Program-made: the position numbers and the translations under genes
Part shown: positions 48,401-54,400 of the stretch, one piece after another
Layout: the number at the start of each line of letters is the position of its first letter
Position numbering within the stretch: the first letter of the stretch is position 1
The notes under the pieces: generated by a model
The model's input: only the letters and a program-made list of their open reading frames with translations
Database searches by the model: none
Told to the model about the DNA's origin: nothing
Source of the DNA: Ailurus styani
Taxonomy: Eukaryota > Chordata > Mammalia > Carnivora > Ailuridae
Direction: 5' to 3'
DNA: 64,000 nt
NCBI GenBank assembly: GCA_002007465.1
Contig: LNAC01001854.1
Location: 9,364-73,363, forward strand

Positions 48401-51400
48401 ATTTAGGTCTTAATGCTTGCTTTAAGTCTCTCCAGTCATTGAGGAAAGCAATCCTCTGACCATATTCATATGATTATTATGTTAACAACCTAATACTTTA
48501 CCTTCCCTGAGATTATTTGCATTTTAAAAAAGGTAGGGTGAGAGCGGGGTATAGTACTTATCCAAGGAAATGAAATTCTAATGATAGAACTACAACACTA
48601 TGACATCTTATTGGGCCGTACCACAAATTTGAGCATGTAGGTTAAATATATATCCTACTAGACATCTTCTGTTCTTGTTATTGATTAACATTATCTGTTG
48701 ATTTCCATACACATGAGAATGATATGGTAAGCATATCATAGCATGGTGCCCTAATACATAAAAAGCACTCTATATATATCCCCTCCTTTTATCCATCTCC
48801 TCATAACAGGTTGATAGCAACATGATCTCTCATTTGTGAATAAGCAAAGTCAAAAGGAGTGATGTTGAATGACTTGGCCAAATTTCTCACAGAGAGTGGC
48901 AGAATCAAGTATTAATCAAGTATTAATGCTTGTAGACAATATATTTTCTATCCATTGCTTATTTCCTGGAAAATTTGATTATTAAATACTACTACATCAG
49001 GAAACCTACCTGTCTATTCTCTGTCTCCAAGATACCTAAGATAAATAGTTACTTAATGTCATCTAATGCTTGGTAGTATATCAGTAACATTTTATTTTTC
49101 TTTAATTTTTTTCTTTGATGTTTTTCTTTAATTCCCTAATAATAGCAGGTTTCCTGTATGCATCATGTGGTTGCCTGATTAGTTACTCCCTATGGTAACT
49201 TTTGTACCCATTTTATTCCAGTTACTCACTGTGATTTGTAATTTTAGGACTGTAGTTGTCTGGCTAGCCAAGCCATCCTGCTCGGTATACTGCTCAAAAG
49301 AGAAGGGCCCAACTTCATCACCAGGGAAGGTAAGTATACATATCTAAGAGAACATTTTTAAATAATGAGACCTCTCTATTCTTGAACATAGCAAATATAC
49401 ATAATGAATATATATACTAAGTTATTTTATTCTCCCTTCAACTGTTTTTTTAACCTTTAAATGGAAAATGTTTATTCATACCTCCTAGAGTGGAATAGAC
49501 TGATGTATGAACTCCTAAATTGCTTTCATGCAGTGATGCTTGATTGTTTCTCTGATTGTCTGAATGGTCTTAGAGCCTGATTCTGCATGTGACTGTTAAC
49601 CTCTGATGACTCTTCCACAGTTCTTTATTGACAGTTTCTGTTTCCAGTTTTATTTCCTAAATGTTTTTAAGAACAATATTGAATCATTATAGCTATAAAA
49701 ATTAACTCCCTCATGGTCTGCAGCAGCCAATGGAACATGGCATTTAATAGAATTGTGCTCTAAATATTGTTAACAAAAATAAATCATTTCTAATCATGTC
49801 CTCTCTGCATTAAGGATGTCACCCAATGGGGCGCCTGGGTGGCTCAGTCATTGAGTATCAGCCTTCGGCTTGAGTCATGGTCCCAGGGTCCTGGGATCGA
49901 GCCCGCATCAGGCTCCCTGCTCAGTGGGAAGCCTGCTTCTCCCTCTCCCATTCCCCCTGCTGGCGTTCCCTCTCTTGCTGTCTCTCTCTGTCAAATAAAT
50001 AAATAAATAAGAATAAAAAAATAAAAATAAAAAACCTTAAAAAAAAAAAAGAATCTCTTATGGCTTGTTTCTCTCTCTCCTTCTTTAAAAAAAAAAAAAA
50101 AGATGTCACCCAATTACGCCTGAAATCCACACGTATGTTGAGGCACTCTAAGGAATTCTTGAATTCTCCATCATGGTCTTCTTCTAGCATTTTATTACAC
50201 AGAATAATATAGAATACATTTCAAGATATTCAAAGTTTTTGCCTCATATGAAAGTCCTCTGTTTGAGGGGCATGTTGATTTGTTTAGGATTAGAGATTGA
50301 ATCAGGATTCTAAACAGCAATGTAATTAATAAGATTTATAGTTTAGTAGTGAACTAAACATATTGTTTATTCATATAAGGTATAGTTTTTACATTGTCGT
50401 AGCAAAGAGATAAACTTCTTGTATATTATATATGTCAACTGAATAGTCTTAATATTCTTAACTGATTAAAGGCAGAAAAACTTTAAGCAAATTTCAAACA
50501 GAATCCCTCATGTTTCTAATTAGTCTTGAAACCATAAGCAGAATCCCAATTATATTGAGGACATTCATTGAAATTTATACTTTAACTAAAACAATAGGAG
50601 TTTTAAAAAGCAAACTTTTTTTTAGGAACCTAGAATAAAAACTTTATTTTAGTAGTGCTTTAAAATAAAACAAAGTTTATATAAAATAGTTTATAGTGAA
50701 ATGCTAAGATAATTATTTTTTCAACCATTTTTATAAACAGGAATAAAACTCATCTTTTGCTTAGATATTTAAAAGACTAAGTTTTTAAATCTGTAAAATC
50801 TTATGATACATTGAAAATCATAAGCATCTCTAGGATTTGAATATAATTTTATCCAATTTGTTATAAAACTATAAAAATAAATTCATGGTAAAATGATAAA
50901 GATCTTCTTCTCTCCCCATGTTTCCTTTTTGCTACTCTGTCCTGTCACCATCATTAATTTGTTGACAAGCTAGTCATGAAGCCAGACCACATGTAAATTG
51001 TGGCCAAAGAATGAAACCCAGTGGTGTCTTTTGAGGATTAGTATGAATTGGAATGATCATGCACATAAGAGAGTCTCCATAAACTTTCATGGGACAAATA
51101 AATAAATAATCATATATATTCAGAGTCTGCAGTACTTGTTCTATTTATTTTCTGCACTACTTAAAATAACTTATTTTTGTTTGTTAAAAACAGATTGCAT
51201 GTTAATTAAGAGAGCAATGAATTTCAAGAAATAAAGTACTCACCAAAATCATGTACTTAAACTAAATATTAAATATGCCTGGGACATTCACATTATATAT
51301 TGGATTACATGTTTAAATATGTCAGGTAGTTCAGAAGACTAATGGATGTGGATGTATTAACTCTAGTGGAACAAAATGAAATTCAAGAGTGGTTTTTTAA

Positions 51401-54400
51401 AAGAGAATAAATGTTATGCATTTAATTAAAGGGGTTTTTTTTCAACAAAGACTCTATTATCCAATGTCTAGGTACCATTTCTGATCACATTGAGAGAGTC
51501 TATAGAAGAGCTGGGAGCAAAAAGCTTTGGTTCGTATTAGTGTCTTTGTCATTATGTTTTATTTTTTGTGTTGTCATATTTAAAGGCATAAAGATAATGG
51601 CCAATCTTAAAGATGGTTATTTATCCTAAATTTTTACTTTTAAACTCCAAGGTTATGGCTGTGATTCTGTCTACTTTCTAAGGACCTGCCTACATTCCAT
51701 TGTATTTTGGCTCTCCCAAGATATTAAAAATAATGTCTGGGAATAAGGACCTCTACAGGAATAGAACCTGGAGAGAGTATTCACTGGAATGATATGCTAA
51801 TGACTCTTTCCTACATTGCACCTCCTCTGTCCCAGCAAGGTGCTTTAGGTTCTACTTTGTATTCAGGAAATCTGTTCTGTTATCATAGAAGGCCATGAAA
51901 AGAGACCAATGGTTCATTTAATCATAAGCAAAAATAATAGAGTGCAGTTCTCTCACCACTTAAGTTGAATGAATCCCAGTGATTATAGTTGCTTCATGTA
52001 AAATAACTAATATGTTCTGTGAAGTAGTCTCCCAGGGAATGAAAAAAAAAAAAATAGGGCAAGTTGAGATAAAATTGTTTCAGTTCACAATGGGGTAGGT
52101 ATGCCTGAATGCATAGCCCTCTGTATTTTGAAGCAATTCTAGCCATTTTACTAGCAGAATCTAACATTTTGAAAGTAAGAGTACATGTATTTTTTTTAAT
52201 GACCCATTATTATCTCATTTTGAAAAAAAATCTCAAGCTATGTCAAAAGGAATTCTCTTAACCTCAATGAGCCTCAGGTTTCTTATCTCTAAAATAAGGG
52301 GATTTGACAAGACCGTCTCTTAGCAGTATTTCAACTCAGTGATTTATAGTGAATATACCATTCCAACCCAAAAGAAATAATATAATAATCCTCTGGCTAA
52401 ATCTTAAATTTGCACTGTAAATTCTCAGCACAGTAAGGCATACAAGCCAATAGATGTTGCTTTTCAGTAAGTATGTTTCAAATGTGGTCTATAGTCTAAT
52501 TTTTTGCTAAATGAACTTGTTTTTACTTTATGTTATTGTTCTTGGATTTTAGATAAAGTATTAACTAGCAGATATTTAGAGTGCTGACTCTTATGTTTAA
52601 AAGAACAAACTCTTGGAAGTTTATTTACTGTATTTTCCCTTTTATGGCTTTCCACTGACACACTTAGGTTGGCTGTACGCTACGGGGCTGCCTTTACCCA
52701 GAAATTTTCTTCCTCTATAGCCCCTCACATTACTACTTTTCTGGTACATGGGAAACAGGTAACATACACAGAATGTGGGAAAAACTCAAGCTGCTTGAAA
52801 CGTGTGGGTTTATTTGCATTCTGAGGGTTAAGTATGTCTTTTGGTCTTAAAGTGTGTGGGTGAAAGCTTCTCTAAAAGTAGGAAGTGTTTGTTTCACTAA
52901 CTTTACCAGTTATTGACTTAATTTTTTACTAGTCCGTCTATGTTGGGATTAATGAATATAGATACTTTTTATAAGTCAGCTTTCATGAATATCCTGAAAT
53001 ACAGGAAAACAGTTTTAAACCTACGTTTTCATTTTATTTTCTTCCTCTCAAAGTTCCACGTGAATTTTACTTTTGAGGGAAAAAAATGTCTTATGTATTG
53101 CATGTGCCATGCTTTAAAAAAATCTGTTCTCTCTAGAATCTGAGACTTTTTCAGAAATGTAAAAATAGCAGTGTGAATTCCTTCCTCCAACATTCTGGCT
53201 CTATCAGGAAAAAAAAATGCTGGTATTTCATTGTATCACTTCCTGAAATTGAGTACTAAGCGAGTCCCCAAATCCAGGAATTTGGTTATCTAGGCACCAA
53301 AAGAAACATGATTTAAAGTGGTTATAGGAATAGATGACATTTACTAGTGACAGACTTAATAATGAATTTTTTAATGCAAAATCAGAATCCTCACTTAATT
53401 CCTCCTCCTACTCTACTCCCCTTCAAAGGGATGGTTAGGCTCCTTTTCCTTTCTTTTAAAATTGATAATGGCATGAATCATGCTGTTAGCAAAGGTGAGG
53501 ATAAGGGATCCCTCCCTATTTCTGGATAGTCCTACAGTCTGGGAGACTTCAGATATGGGGTCCAGTGTCTTAGGCTCAGTATTTCCTCTAAATTATTGTG
53601 TAAGGACCTAATTGTGCACATTTTTCAATCTCCCTCATTAGGCCCCCACTCATTCATCATCTTTTAGATTTGTCAACCTCTGGCGTGCTCTCTTCTTTGC
53701 CCCCAGGTCGGTTGTGCGCTGTGCAGCAAGTCTTTTAAGTAAAGTAGTGGACAGCCTGGCCCCATCTATTACTAATGTTTTAGTGCAGGGCAAACAGGTA
53801 AGTATCTGATTTTCAGACTCTCACTTGGTCACATCACAAAAGCTTCTGGATAGGACTTTTGCTTTTAAATCTGGCAAGCCTCAATGTCCTAGGCCTCTCA
53901 ACCACATTAACAATGGCTCAGGTATTTCTACAGAAGGCTCCTACAGAAGCAAAACCTAGTCTTAAAGATACACAGTTATTAAGTAGATCACCCCTTTTTC
54001 CTGCTGTACCTTAGAGCTGTGATTTTCAACTCCTGTGTCAGGATCAGTGAGGATGCTGACCCAGAAAATGGAATAATACCAACTAAAGTACTCCAGACAG
54101 GTTTTGGATAGGCAGGGCAAAGAGGGGTGAGTGGTGAAGGGCACATTTTTCCTTCTACTCCACATGAAATTCTTCTCACTCTGAGAAATGCTTTGACTCT
54201 CCAGATCTTTAACGCTTTAGGCCACCTCTCTCTGTAGCTCCTGTCCTCCCACAAGGGCCAGCTCTTGTTAGCTCCTCCTCACAGAGCCGTCTCCAGTTAG
54301 CAGTGGTCCCTCTCTCCATTGGCTTCTCATAAAGGGCCTGTGACACATCTCACAACCTGTCCTGGATTCATGTCCAGTTCATTTCCAAGTGTGTCTCTCT

